From the NCBI RefSeq assembly GCF_026041215.1, contig NZ_JAPEIQ010000043.1, positions 1 to 64,000 of the forward strand: a stretch of 64,000 bases of DNA, in the 5' to 3' direction. The position numbers and the translations under genes are program-made. This document shows positions 24,620-33,378 of the stretch, in pieces (within the stretch, counting starts at the first letter, position 1; each line of letters begins with the position of its first letter). This DNA comes from Hoyosella sp. YIM 151337 (lineage in GTDB: Bacteria; Actinomycetota; Actinomycetes; Mycobacteriales; Mycobacteriaceae). Under the pieces are notes generated by a model. That model did no database searches. It was given only the letters and a program-made list of their open reading frames with translations, and was not told the origin of the DNA.

Positions 24620-25654
24620 TCATCGCGCCGTGCCCGCGAGAGCGCGCTGCTCGCTCATCTGCACGGCGATTTCAATCAACTGGTCTTCCTGCCCGCCGAT
24701 CAGCGCCCGCCTGCCCGCGTCGACGAGGATCTCCGCTCCAGAAACCTTGTAGCGGGCGGCGAGCGAATCCGCGTGCTTCAGGAAGCTCGAGTACACACCG
24801 GCGTACCCCATCATCAGTTCCATCCGACCGAGGCGACATTCAGCGTCCATGATGGGCAGGACGACATCTTCTGCGGCATCAGCGATCGCGAAAACGTCAA
24901 TACCGGTTGGAATTCCCAGCTTCTCGCAGACCGCGACGAATGCTTCGAGGGGTGTGTTCCCGGCGCCCGCGCCGAAGCGGCGAACAGAGCCGTCGATCTG
25001 TGCCGCGCCAGCCCGGACCGCGGCGACACTGTTCGCCACCCCCAGCCCCAGGTTCTCGTGACCGTGGAAGCCGACCTGCGCGTCGCCGCCGAGTTCGCCA
25101 ACGAGGGCAGCAACCCGGTCGCTGGTCTGCTCGAGGATGAGCGCACCCGCGGAGTCAACGACATACACGCACTGGCAGCCCGCGTCAGCCATGATTCTCG
25201 CCTGCTTCGCGAGCTTCTCGGGGGGCTGGGTGTGCGACATCATCAAGAAACCAACGGTCTCCAGCCCGAGGTCGCGGGCGGTACCGAAATGCTGAACCGA
25301 GGTGTCCGCCTCCGTGCAGTGCGTGGCAATCCGGCAAATGGCTGCGCCGTTGTCGTGCGCTGCCCTGATGTCGTCGTTCGTGCCGACACCGGGCAGCATC
25401 AAGAACGCGATTTTCGCCCGCTCGGCGGTCTCGACCGCTGTGCGAATCAGATCGAGTTCGGGGGTGGCTGAGAAGCCGTAGTTGAATGACGATCCGCCGA
25501 GACCGTCCCCGTGCGCGACCTCGAGGACGGGAACACCCGAGTGATCGAGGGCGCGGACGATCTGCCGAACATCGTTGATGGAGAACTGATGACGCTTCGC
25601 GTGCGAGCCGTCGCGGAGCGACGAGTCAGTGATCCGGATTGACGGAGTAGACAT
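24620..25654 (-). CDS. hsaF: 4-hydroxy-2-oxovalerate aldolase family enzyme (HsaF-type)
   Basis: 344 residues from ATG 25654, preceded by AGGGGG and one base after the hsaG stop; the ORF upstream of it lies inside hsaG. HMG-CoA-lyase-like TIM barrel with the metal/substrate motif [12 protein letters not shown] and the HGHENLGLG segment. In steroid degradation HsaF cleaves 4-hydroxy-2-oxohexanoate to pyruvate and propanal, which is channelled to HsaG. The hsaE-hsaG-hsaF set is complete here. Confidence 0.9.
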   Translation of the reverse strand: MSTPSIRITDSSLRDGSHAKRHQFSINDVRQIVRALDHSGVPVLEVAHGDGLGGSSFNYGFSATPELDLIRTAVETAERAKIAFLMLPGVGTNDDIRAAHDNGAAICRIATHCTEADTSVQHFGTARDLGLETVGFLMMSHTQPPEKLAKQARIMADAGCQCVYVVDSAGALILEQTSDRVAALVGELGGDAQVGFHGHENLGLGVANSVAAVRAGAAQIDGSVRRFGAGAGNTPLEAFVAVCEKLGIPTGIDVFAIADAAEDVVLPIMDAECRLGRMELMMGYAGVYSSFLKHADSLAARYKVSGAEILVDAGRRALIGGQEDQLIEIAVQMSEQRALAGTAR

Positions 25655-25655
25655 G

Positions 25656-26546
25656 TCAGTTCGCCCCCTTGAGCTGCGCGAAAACTTCACCCAGCCGCGC
25701 TGCCGCTGCGGTCATGATGTCGAGATTGCCCGCGTAGGGCGGCAGGAAGTCCCCTGCGCCTTCAACCTCCAGAAACACTGCGACGCGGGCCATGCCACCG
25801 CTGATAGCTGTCGGGGCATCGAACTGGGGCTCCGCCCTAAGCCGGTAGCCGGGTACGTACTGCGCGACGTCGGCGACCATGCTCACGATCGACTCGCTGA
25901 TCTGCTGCCGGTCCGCATAGGGAGGAATGGAGCAGAACACGGTGTCTCGCATGAGAACTGGTGGTTCGGCTGGGTTGAGGATAATGATGGCCTTGCCCTT
26001 TTGGGCCCCGCCGATCGTTTCCAGTCCGCGCGCTGTCGTTTTCGTGAACTCGTCGATGTTGGCACGCGTCCCCGGTCCAGCGGACAGCGATGCCACCGAG
26101 GCAACGATTTCCGCGTAATCGACTGGTACGACACGCGACACCGCCGCCACGATCGGAATTGTGGCTTGTCCGCCGCAGGTGATGAGGTTGACGTTCGGAG
26201 CGTTCACATGCTCCTTCAGGTTCACGGAGGGGATGACGGCCGGACCTACTGCGGCGGGCGTGAGATCGATTGCACGGATGCCCATCTCGGTGTATCTCGG
26301 GGCCGCTGCGCGGTGGACGTACGCAGTCGTCGCCTCGAATACCAGGTCGGGCAGTTCCGGCTGATTCAGCAGCCAGTCGATCCCCTCGTGAGTCACCTCG
26401 AGACCGGCTTTCGCGGCCCGCTTGAGCCCGGGGCTTTCCGAGTCAACACCGACCATGTACCGCGGTGTGATGACATCGCTGCGTAATAGTTTGTAAAGCA
26501 AGTCGGTCCCGATATTGCCGGGACCGACAATTGCCGCTGTAGCCAT
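25656..26546 (-). CDS. hsaG: Acylating acetaldehyde/propanal dehydrogenase (HsaG-type)
   Basis: 296 residues with a Rossmann motif GPGNIGTDL at the N-terminus, catalytic Cys in LITCGGQAT and the C-terminal dimerisation part. Converts the aldehyde made by the HsaF aldolase to the acyl-CoA (propionyl-CoA in the steroid pathway) with NAD and CoA. It lies nine bases after hsaE and one base before hsaF, consistent with stoichiometric expression of the aldolase-dehydrogenase complex. Confidence 0.9.
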   Translation of the reverse strand: MATAAIVGPGNIGTDLLYKLLRSDVITPRYMVGVDSESPGLKRAAKAGLEVTHEGIDWLLNQPELPDLVFEATTAYVHRAAAPRYTEMGIRAIDLTPAAVGPAVIPSVNLKEHVNAPNVNLITCGGQATIPIVAAVSRVVPVDYAEIVASVASLSAGPGTRANIDEFTKTTARGLETIGGAQKGKAIIILNPAEPPVLMRDTVFCSIPPYADRQQISESIVSMVADVAQYVPGYRLRAEPQFDAPTAISGGMARVAVFLEVEGAGDFLPPYAGNLDIMTAAAARLGEVFAQLKGAN

Positions 26547-26555
26547 CGGTTTTCC

Positions 26556-27338
26556 TTAAACGAAAGAGAGCGAAACAGAGCCGAGTCCAGAGAATTTTGC
26601 GGTGTAGCTCGAATCCGGCAGGACATCGATGGCGCGTGTGCACGAGCCAGGCAGAACGAGGTGCCCTGCGCGCAGCCGAACCCCGTAGGGGCTGACTTTC
26701 CTGGCGAGCCACGCCACTGAGGTGGCAGGGTTACCGAGCACCGCATCCGATCTTCCCGCTGCGATAACCGCGTCACCGCGGAACAGCGTGGCGTCGATCA
26801 TGGTGAGGTCGAGCCCGTCGACTGGGGCGCCGTCCCCGATGACGTAACCGGCCGAAGAGGCGTTGTCGGCGACGGTGTCCACTATGGTGATCCGCCACTC
26901 ACGGATGCGGCTGTCAATCAGTTCGAGGGCTGGTACCACCCGTTCGGCGGCGGCCAGAACGTCGTATTCGGTGCATTCTTCGCCGGGGAGGTCCGCGCCG
27001 AGCACGAACCCGATCTCGACTTCCACGCGGGGATAGCAGTACCGGCTGAGATCGACGGGAAGATCCTCGTGGAGTTCCATCGAGCTGAGGAGATGTCCGT
27101 AGTCAGGCTCGTCGACGCCCATCATCTGCTGCATGACGATAGCCGACAGACCGACCTTGTGGCCACGAACCTCATCGCCTGCGGCGAGCTTGCGCCGGAT
27201 GTTCACCAGCTGGATTTCGTAGGCGTCCTCAACCGTCATGCCGGGGAACGATTCACTGAGAGGTGCGATGGGTCGGCGCTGCGACTCCGCGGTCTCGAGA
27301 CGTGCGGCGGCGTCGCCGCGCTGAGAGAGAAGAAGCAT
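26556..27338 (-). CDS. hsaE: 2-hydroxypenta-2,4-dienoate hydratase family enzyme (HsaE-type)
   Basis: 260 residues of the fumarylacetoacetase/2-keto-4-pentenoate hydratase family: HKVGLSAIVMQQMMGVDEPDYG, the metal-binding VEVEIGFVLG, and LGNPATSVAWLARK near the end. HsaE hydrates 2-hydroxyhexa-2,4-dienoate, the small product of HsaD. It is five bases downstream of hsaA and nine upstream of hsaG. Confidence 0.9.
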   Translation of the reverse strand: MLLLSQRGDAAARLETAESQRRPIAPLSESFPGMTVEDAYEIQLVNIRRKLAAGDEVRGHKVGLSAIVMQQMMGVDEPDYGHLLSSMELHEDLPVDLSRYCYPRVEVEIGFVLGADLPGEECTEYDVLAAAERVVPALELIDSRIREWRITIVDTVADNASSAGYVIGDGAPVDGLDLTMIDATLFRGDAVIAAGRSDAVLGNPATSVAWLARKVSPYGVRLRAGHLVLPGSCTRAIDVLPDSSYTAKFSGLGSVSLSFV

Positions 27339-27343
27339 GGCGA

Positions 27344-28531
27344 TCAGATCATCGAAGTGAGTGGGCCGGGCGAAGGAACAATATCCAGCGAAGCCAGGGC
27401 AGAGGCGTGGAAGACCGAGCCGGGCACGTGGATCGCGTGAGCGAGACCCATATGGCCGTCCCGCCAGAACCGCTGCAACGGATGTTCCATACGCAACCCA
27501 TTGCCGCCAGACCGTGCGACGATCTCATCCATCGCGCGCACTGCCCGCCACGCGGCAGACACTTGTGTGCGCCGGCTCTGCGCGCGGTCAGCAAAGGTGA
27601 TCTCCTCACCCGCGTCGACCTTGTCATAGAGTCGAGACACGTTGTCCAGCAATGTCACCCGCGAGGCATGGATTTCGGCGGCCGCATCGCCGATCGTTGA
27701 CAGCACGTACGGGTCGTCACGAACTGCGGTGCCGACAATCTGTACGCGATCACGCTGGTAGTCGAGGTGATGCGCGAGTGCGCCCTCGCAAATGCCGATC
27801 ACCGCCGCAGTGATTCCCAGCGGGAAGATCGTGGTGTAAGGCACGTGAAACGTGGGGTTTTCCAGTCCCGCCCCCCGCACCTGGCTGCCGTCCATGAGCT
27901 TGTTGAACTCGATGACGCGGTAGTCGGGGATGAAGGCATCTTTGACGATGATGTCTTTGCTGCCCGTCCCGCGGAGGCCGACGACATCCCATGAGTTTTC
28001 GACAATCTGGTAGTCGCTGCGTGGCAGCAGCACATGGATCATCTCCATGCTGGGCAGTTTCTCCCCGGACTCATCGCCGAGCCACGCGCCGAGGAAGATC
28101 CAGTCGCAGTGGTCGGTGCCGGAGGAGAATTGCCAGCGTCCATTGAAAATGTAGCCACCGTCGACGGGGCGCAGAATGCCCATCGGTGCGTACGGCGAGG
28201 CGAGCCACACATTGTGGTCCTCGCCCCACACCTCATGCTGGACCTGTTTGTCGGCCATCGCGAGTTCCCAGGGATGAACACCCACGATGCCGGCGACCCA
28301 GCCGAGTGAGCCGTCGAGGCTCGCGAGCCGCATGACGGTCTCGGCGAACTCGACTGGGTGTGCTTCCGCACCGCTGTACTGCTTTGGGGCGAGCATCCGC
28401 ATGACGCCGGATTCACGCAGCAACGCGGCGGCGGTGTCGTCGAGTTTTCCGAGCTTCTCGCTGCTGGCGGCAGTCGCCGCGAACTGGTCTGCATGTTGGT
28501 CGACGAACTCTAGTACGGGATTGGTAGACAT
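27344..28531 (-). CDS. hsaA: 3-HSA hydroxylase oxygenase component HsaA
   Basis: 395 residues of the acyl-CoA-dehydrogenase-fold flavin monooxygenases. Segments typical of HsaA are present: DGSLGWVAGIVGVH, SPYAPMG, WQFSSGTDHCDW, VGLRGTGS and the closing FWRDGHMGLAHA. HsaA hydroxylates the aromatised A ring of 3-HSA to the catechol 3,4-DHSA using reduced flavin from HsaB. GAGGTG precedes ATG 28531. The flavin reductase hsaB is in the divergent operon, so expression of both operons must be coordinated. Confidence 0.87.
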   Translation of the reverse strand: MSTNPVLEFVDQHADQFAATAASSEKLGKLDDTAAALLRESGVMRMLAPKQYSGAEAHPVEFAETVMRLASLDGSLGWVAGIVGVHPWELAMADKQVQHEVWGEDHNVWLASPYAPMGILRPVDGGYIFNGRWQFSSGTDHCDWIFLGAWLGDESGEKLPSMEMIHVLLPRSDYQIVENSWDVVGLRGTGSKDIIVKDAFIPDYRVIEFNKLMDGSQVRGAGLENPTFHVPYTTIFPLGITAAVIGICEGALAHHLDYQRDRVQIVGTAVRDDPYVLSTIGDAAAEIHASRVTLLDNVSRLYDKVDAGEEITFADRAQSRRTQVSAAWRAVRAMDEIVARSGGNGLRMEHPLQRFWRDGHMGLAHAIHVPGSVFHASALASLDIVPSPGPLTSMI

Positions 28532-28585
28532 GTCACACCTCGTTTTCTGCCCGCGCGAGTGGGCTGATTCAGTAGTTGAGAAAGT

Positions 28586-30250
28586 TCAGCGCTGGCCTAG
28601 TGCGTGCAGGACAGCGAGGTAGCCGAAGACAATGGATGGTCCGATAGTTGCTCCCGGACCGGCATATTCTCGTCCCATGACCGACGCGGATGTGTTGCCC
28701 GTGGCGTACAGTCCGTCGATGCGGGCCCCGTCCTCACGGAGCACCCGGGCGTGCTCGTCACACACGAGTCCGCCTTTAGTGCCGAGATCACCAACCTCGA
28801 TGCGGAACGCATAAAACGGTGCTTTGCCGACTGGATCGAGGTTGGGGTTCGGCAGCGTGGGATCTCCGTAGTAGTGCTCATACGCACTGTCCCCGCGTGA
28901 GAAGTCCTCATCCTTGCCTTGCGCGGCAAAGGTATTGAAGCGTGCAACGGAAGCACTGAGATTCTCGGCGTTCACCCCGATCTTGCGAGCGAGTTCACTC
29001 ATCGTTCCGGCCCGGTGCACGATTCCCGCGTCATAAAACGGCTGCGGGATCTTGCCGCCTGGCATGATCTGCGCGAACGGATACCGGGTGCGCGTGCGGG
29101 CATCCATGATGCACCAGGCTGGCAGATGTTTGCCTTCGAGCTGGTCGTGTACGAAGTTGACGTACGGTGCGGCCTCGTTGGTGAATCTGTTGCCGTCACT
29201 AGACACAATGAGCTGGCGGGGGATGGCACGTTCAGAAACGAGCGGAATCGTGCTGCCACCGGGACGTTCGACGGAGGGCATCCACCACGCATCGTCCATG
29301 AAGTCGATCGCGGCGCCGAGTTCAATGCCGGCGTTGATGCCGTCACCAGTGTTCGAGGGAGCTCCAAGGCTGTGGTTCGCCTGCCCGCCATCGGGGAGGT
29401 AGGTGTCACGCATTTCGGCGTTGTGCTCGAAACCGCCCGTAGCGAGGAGCACTCCGCGCCACGCACCGATGCGCAGTGGCCGTCCGTCACGCTCGATCGT
29501 CACACCGGTCACGCGGCCGGTGGTGTCCTGAATGAGCCCGGTCATCGGGCTGTTCAGCCAAAGGGGCACGCCAGCGTCGCGCAACGCGAGGCGCATCCGC
29601 GCGACCAGCGCCCGGCCACCGGTTGCCATGCGGCGGCGGCGGAAAAGGTTACTCAGCACCCGCCACATGGATACGGCGATCATGCTGCGGCCCTTCCATG
29701 TTCGCGTGACCATCGCCATGTGGTGGTAGTCCTTTGACGTGATCCACAACCCCATTGGGCCGACGAGCAGGTTCGGGCCAAGGTCATTTTCGAGGGCGCC
29801 GAGCTTGCGAGTATCAAACGGCGGTACCTCGACAGACCGTCCCTCGGGCCGGCCGCCCTCAAACTCCGGGTGGTAGTCGGAATATCCTTCAACCCAGAGG
29901 AATGCGAGCCATGGGCTTCGTTCGAGCAGCGCCATCGCATCGGGCCCGTAGTCGACGTAGGCTTCGAGCCGCTCGCGCGGCACCTCCCCGTCGGTGAGAA
30001 GTTCCAGGTAGCGCAGGATCGATTCGCGTGAGTCGTTGTGACCGCGCCGGCGCAGCTCCGGGTTGTTTGGGACCCAGATGGCGCCGCCGGAAAGTCCGGT
30101 CGAGCCGCCGAATGAGGCGGCCTTTTCGACAACGACGGTCGACGCTCCTTCGTGGGCGGCGGTGAGCGCCGCCGCCATCCCGCCGCCACCGGAACCGATC
30201 ACGACGAAGTCGTATTCGTCATCGAAAGCGGGCGTGCTGTCGGGGGTCAT
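28586..30250 (-). CDS. kstD: 3-ketosteroid delta-1-dehydrogenase
   Basis: 554 residues. N-terminal FAD site VVIGSGGGGMAAALTAAHEGASTVVVEKA, then GGSTGLSGGAIWVP, a Tyr in GYSDYHPEF in the position of the catalytic Tyr119 of Rhodococcus KstD1, and the C-terminal REYAGPGATIG with the Tyr and Gly that complete the active site. Introduces the 1,2 double bond in ring A of 3-ketosteroids, which together with 9-alpha-hydroxylation opens ring B. It overlaps hsaD by four bases (ATGA). Confidence 0.93.
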   Translation of the reverse strand: MTPDSTPAFDDEYDFVVIGSGGGGMAAALTAAHEGASTVVVEKAASFGGSTGLSGGAIWVPNNPELRRRGHNDSRESILRYLELLTDGEVPRERLEAYVDYGPDAMALLERSPWLAFLWVEGYSDYHPEFEGGRPEGRSVEVPPFDTRKLGALENDLGPNLLVGPMGLWITSKDYHHMAMVTRTWKGRSMIAVSMWRVLSNLFRRRRMATGGRALVARMRLALRDAGVPLWLNSPMTGLIQDTTGRVTGVTIERDGRPLRIGAWRGVLLATGGFEHNAEMRDTYLPDGGQANHSLGAPSNTGDGINAGIELGAAIDFMDDAWWMPSVERPGGSTIPLVSERAIPRQLIVSSDGNRFTNEAAPYVNFVHDQLEGKHLPAWCIMDARTRTRYPFAQIMPGGKIPQPFYDAGIVHRAGTMSELARKIGVNAENLSASVARFNTFAAQGKDEDFSRGDSAYEHYYGDPTLPNPNLDPVGKAPFYAFRIEVGDLGTKGGLVCDEHARVLREDGARIDGLYATGNTSASVMGREYAGPGATIGPSIVFGYLAVLHALGQR

Positions 30251-31134
30251 GGTCGCTCCTCATTGCGGGTGAGAAAAGCCAGAACGACGGACTCCCAGGC
30301 GGATTTCTGTTCGATCATCACCCAGTGTCCGCAGTCCGGAAACACGTGAAGTTCGGCGTTTGGAATGGTGCGCATCGGCACGATCGCCATGTCGAGGGGG
30401 CTGACGCGATCGTCGCGCCCCCATGTGATGAGCGTTTGTGCTGTGATCTTGTGGAGCATCGCCCACGGGGGCGGGGCGTCTGACGTGTTCATCGCCGCAA
30501 CCATTGCCTGGAGGGCGGCACGCCCATACATCTTTCGGGCACTGGCGAGCGTTGCGGGGTCGGTTGCCTGCTGCCAGCGCTGTTCGATCAGCTCGTCAGT
30601 GACGAGACTGCGGTCGAACACCATCGAGTTGAGCCACTCGACGAGTCGTTCACGAGTGGGGTTCTCAGTGAACTCGACCAGCAGGTTGATGCCCTCACTT
30701 GGTCCCGGGCTGAACAGGTTCCGGCCGATTCCGCCGATCGTTACCAGCTTGCGCACCCGTTGCGGCTGTACTGAAGCGAACTGGCTGGCGATGATGCCGC
30801 CCATCGAGTTGCCGATGACATCGACCTGGCTAAGCCCCAGCCCGTCCAGGAAACGGGTGACGGCACTGAGTGCACCCACCATCGGGTGCTCGCCGGTCCC
30901 GTCACTCACCCCAAATCCAGGGAGTTCCAGGACAAGGCAACGGAAGTGGGGCGCGAAGCTCGCGAGGTTGTCACCGAAGTTGCGCCACCCGCTCACACCG
31001 GGGCCTGATCCGTGCAGAAGCAGGAGCGGAGGGAGGTGCGCTGCGCCAGCCTCGTGGTAGCGGAGAACCCCTCGCCCCGTGGGGAGTTCACGCAAGGTGG
31101 CGTCATAAGTTACGCGGTCTATTAGCTCCGTCAC
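30247..31134 (-). CDS. hsaD: 4,9-DSHA hydrolase, meta-cleavage product hydrolase
   Basis: 295 residues starting at GTG 31134. Alpha/beta hydrolase of the meta-cleavage-product family: oxyanion LLHGSGPGVSGW, nucleophile GNSMGG, acid in WGRDDRVSP and histidine in CGHWVM. HsaD cleaves the carbon-carbon bond of 4,9-DSHA made by HsaC. It is the first gene of the long leftward operon. No strong ribosome site precedes the GTG, and a TAGCGT box ends seven bases upstream, so a leaderless start is possible. Confidence 0.88.
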   Translation of the reverse strand: MTELIDRVTYDATLRELPTGRGVLRYHEAGAAHLPPLLLLHGSGPGVSGWRNFGDNLASFAPHFRCLVLELPGFGVSDGTGEHPMVGALSAVTRFLDGLGLSQVDVIGNSMGGIIASQFASVQPQRVRKLVTIGGIGRNLFSPGPSEGINLLVEFTENPTRERLVEWLNSMVFDRSLVTDELIEQRWQQATDPATLASARKMYGRAALQAMVAAMNTSDAPPPWAMLHKITAQTLITWGRDDRVSPLDMAIVPMRTIPNAELHVFPDCGHWVMIEQKSAWESVVLAFLTRNEERP

Positions 31135-31143
31135 ACTCTGGAC

Positions 31144-31178
31144 GCTACGGTGTGGCAGGTCACGCTAGCTACGGCGTG
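31144..31178. promoter_or_regulatory. Direct repeat upstream of hsaD
   Basis: GCTACGGTGTG (31144-31154) and GCTACGGCGTG (31168-31178) match at 10 of 11 positions and start 24 bp apart, in the 75-bp gap that holds the promoter of the long leftward operon. Such spacing fits two turns of the helix and may be binding sites for an activator or repressor. No KstR consensus is present here. Confidence 0.4.
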
Positions 31179-31209
31179 TCCCGCTCATCGGAAGACTCAA
31201 TTCACTACG

Positions 31210-32427
31210 TCAGCTGACGCGTTCGACGATCATCGCCATGCCCTGGCCTCCGGCTGCGCACATGGTCACGAGGCCAAGCGTCTCGTCACGGCGGCGCAGC
31301 GCGTTGAGCAGGGTTACGGTCATGCGGGCACCAGTCATGCCGAAGGGGTGGCCGAGAGCGATCGCACCGCCATAGACGTTCACTTTGTCCAGGTCGGCGC
31401 CTAGGTCGTCACAGCTTGGGAGCACCTGCGCGGCGAAGGCCTCGTTTATCTCGACCAGGTCGATGTCGCCGATGCTCAGCCCCGCGCGGCGCATCGCCTG
31501 CTGTGACGCCTCGACTGGGCCTAATCCCATGATTTCGGGGGAGAGTGCAGACACCCCGGTGGAAACGATCCGGGCGAGTGGTGTGATGCCGAGATCCGAA
31601 GCCTTCTGGTCTGACATCACGACGAGTGCTGCGGCCCCGTCGTTGAGGGGACAGCAGTTACCGGCGGTGACAGTGCCGTCGCGGTGGAAAACGGGCTTGA
31701 GTATCGCCAGGCTTTCAGCAGTCACTCCGGGTCGCGGTGAATCATCTGTGTAAACAACCGAGCCATCGGGTGTGGTGATGGGGACGATTTCGGTTGCGAA
31801 AACCCCGGCAGTCACGGCGGCCTCAGCGCGATTCTGGCTCAGTGTTGCGAACTCATCCTGAGAGCGGCGGGACACACCGCGCTGGGCTGCAACGAATTCG
31901 GCTGTCAGGCCCATCGCGACGTAAGGGTTGGGCAGCTCGCCGTCGATGCGGGGGTCTTTCCATTCGAGCGTGCCCTCGGCGATGGCCTGTGTGCGCTTGG
32001 TCGCGTCGCCGTATCTGGGGTTGCCGGTATCCGGCATCCCATCCGCTTTCCCTCGGGTGTACCCGGAGACCACCTCCACGCCGGCTGAGATGAAGACATC
32101 CCCCTCCCCGGCAAGGACCGCGTGCGCGGCCATGCGAGTGGTCTGAACGCTCGAGGCGCAGTAGCGCTGGACGGTTGTGCCGGGGAGGGCGTCAAGATCC
32201 AGTCCGAGCGCGATCATGCGGCTCAAGCCGTAGCCCTGCTCACCGGCTGGCTGCGCGCAGCCGACGAGAAGGTCTTCGATGTCTGCGGGGTCGAGCTCGG
32301 GTACCTGGCCTAGTGCCGCGCGGGTGACGGCGGTCGCGAGATCGTCCGCGCGGCACTCGCGCAGGGACCCTTTATGTGCCCTGCCGATGGGCGAGCGGGC
32401 TGCCGCAACGATAACTGCTTCTCTCAT
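31210..32427 (-). CDS. Thiolase, acetyl-CoA C-acetyltransferase (FadA3-like)
   Basis: 405 residues with thiolase motifs: nucleophilic Cys in [11 protein letters not shown] (about residue 90), [23 protein letters not shown] and the second Cys in TMCAAGGQG. The sequence pattern is closer to M. tuberculosis FadA3 than to FadA5 or FadA6. It lies 25 bases after the IclR gene, and a KstR2-like palindrome lies between them. It may thiolyse a ring-derived beta-ketoacyl-CoA; substrate unknown. Confidence 0.85.
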   Translation of the reverse strand: MREAVIVAAARSPIGRAHKGSLRECRADDLATAVTRAALGQVPELDPADIEDLLVGCAQPAGEQGYGLSRMIALGLDLDALPGTTVQRYCASSVQTTRMAAHAVLAGEGDVFISAGVEVVSGYTRGKADGMPDTGNPRYGDATKRTQAIAEGTLEWKDPRIDGELPNPYVAMGLTAEFVAAQRGVSRRSQDEFATLSQNRAEAAVTAGVFATEIVPITTPDGSVVYTDDSPRPGVTAESLAILKPVFHRDGTVTAGNCCPLNDGAAALVVMSDQKASDLGITPLARIVSTGVSALSPEIMGLGPVEASQQAMRRAGLSIGDIDLVEINEAFAAQVLPSCDDLGADLDKVNVYGGAIALGHPFGMTGARMTVTLLNALRRRDETLGLVTMCAAGGQGMAMIVERVS

Positions 32428-32439
32428 AACCCTCCTGTC

Positions 32440-32459
32440 AACCTAACGCTTGCTAGGTT
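32440..32459. promoter_or_regulatory. KstR2-like palindrome upstream of the thiolase gene
   Basis: AACCTAACGCTTGCTAGGTT is a near-perfect palindrome (7 of 8 outer positions match between the arms) between the thiolase start and the end of the IclR gene, overlapping the IclR stop codon. It matches 17 of 20 positions of the echA20/SDR operator at 6522-6541. This suggests that the thiolase gene has its own promoter under the same regulator, probably KstR2. Confidence 0.6.
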
Positions 32460-33244
32460 ACACAGGATGCCGGGTACCTCCTTCCGGACGCAAATGCCCG
32501 TCCGATTCGCTGAGCGGATGTGAGCAGAAGGCTGGCTAATGACCGGTGTCTGACCAGATCGCGCGGGCCGGTGATCGAGACGGCGGCGACTGCATAGCCG
32601 CCGTTGTCCCGGATGGGAGCGGCGAGGCAGTGGATGCCACGATAGTTCTCCCCGCGGTCGAACGCGATTCCCTGTTCGCGCACCTGGCTGAGTTCGCGGC
32701 GTAGCTGTTGCGCGTCGCGGGTAGCGCTGGTGCGCGGTGGCGTGCCCGCGGCGATTACCTGGTCAGTGAGGTGTGGTGCGGAGAACGCCATGATTGCTTT
32801 GCCGGAGGCTGTGCAGTACGCGGGCTGCCTCCCGCCTGCATGCGACGGATCCACCCCAGGCGGCAGAACCCCAACCTTGTCGATGTAGAAGATCTCGTGG
32901 CCGTCAAGGATGGAAAGATGCGCAGCGAGGCCGGTCCTGCCGTGCAGCGCGTGAAGCTGCGGCAGGGCGCACTCGTGGAGCCGGTTGTGGTGGGCGGCAA
33001 GGCCGCCGAGTTCGAGGATGCCGATCCCGAGCCGGTAGTTGTTTTCCGACCGTTCGAGCGCACGCAGCGCAACGAGCTGGTTAAGAATCCGGTGCACCGA
33101 GGACCGTGGCAGTCCAGTTTTGCGGACAAGGTCCGCGAGGGACTGTTCGGGTGGGCCACTGCCGAACGCGTAGAGAATGCGCGCCGCACGGGCCAGCATG
33201 GACGGTTCGAGTTCGGGTTCGGTTGCGACAGCGGGGACAGGCAT
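32453..33244 (-). CDS. IclR family transcriptional regulator
   Basis: 263 residues: N-terminal winged HTH (LADLVRKTGLPRSSVHRILNQL, about residues 38-60) and a C-terminal effector-binding GAF-like domain with YCTASGKA and the closing VAAVSITGP. It is divergent from the hsaA-like/hsaC/hsaB/kshA operon; two perfect palindromes lie in the 134-bp gap. It probably governs that operon and itself in response to a steroid intermediate. This differs from the KstR/KstR2 scheme for cholesterol genes. Confidence 0.88.
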   Translation of the reverse strand: MPVPAVATEPELEPSMLARAARILYAFGSGPPEQSLADLVRKTGLPRSSVHRILNQLVALRALERSENNYRLGIGILELGGLAAHHNRLHECALPQLHALHGRTGLAAHLSILDGHEIFYIDKVGVLPPGVDPSHAGGRQPAYCTASGKAIMAFSAPHLTDQVIAAGTPPRTSATRDAQQLRRELSQVREQGIAFDRGENYRGIHCLAAPIRDNGGYAVAAVSITGPRDLVRHRSLASLLLTSAQRIGRAFASGRRYPASCVT

Positions 33245-33291
33245 GTGGCCGCTCCTTTGTCCCGGACAGCGGGATAACTGCGTGTGTGATT

Positions 33292-33316
33292 TGGGTTACG
33301 TACGTACTGTAACCCA
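33292..33316. promoter_or_regulatory. Palindromic operator 1 between IclR gene and hsa/ksh operon
   Basis: TGGGTTAC (33292-33299) and GTAACCCA (33309-33316) form a perfect 8-bp inverted repeat around a 9-base spacer. It lies in the divergent intergenic region and is the natural candidate for an IclR-family operator. Confidence 0.65.
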
Positions 33317-33317
33317 C

Positions 33318-33337
33318 ATGAGACATCATTGTCTCAT
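33318..33337. promoter_or_regulatory. Palindromic operator 2 between IclR gene and hsa/ksh operon
   Basis: ATGAGACA (33318-33325) and TGTCTCAT (33330-33337) form a perfect 8-bp inverted repeat with a 4-base spacer, one base after operator 1. Its sequence differs from operator 1, so the two may bind different proteins or overlap promoter elements of the rightward operon. Confidence 0.6.
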
Positions 33338-33378
33338 TTCTTTACGGCTTTGGTTCGGGACTTGCGGAGAGGCTGTGT

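Noticed and set aside
31210-32427. Naming this thiolase FadA6, because of the KstR2-like site upstream
   Set aside because: Its motifs ([19 protein letters not shown]) follow the FadA3 pattern, not the FadA6/FadA5 pattern with a QCGS nucleophile.
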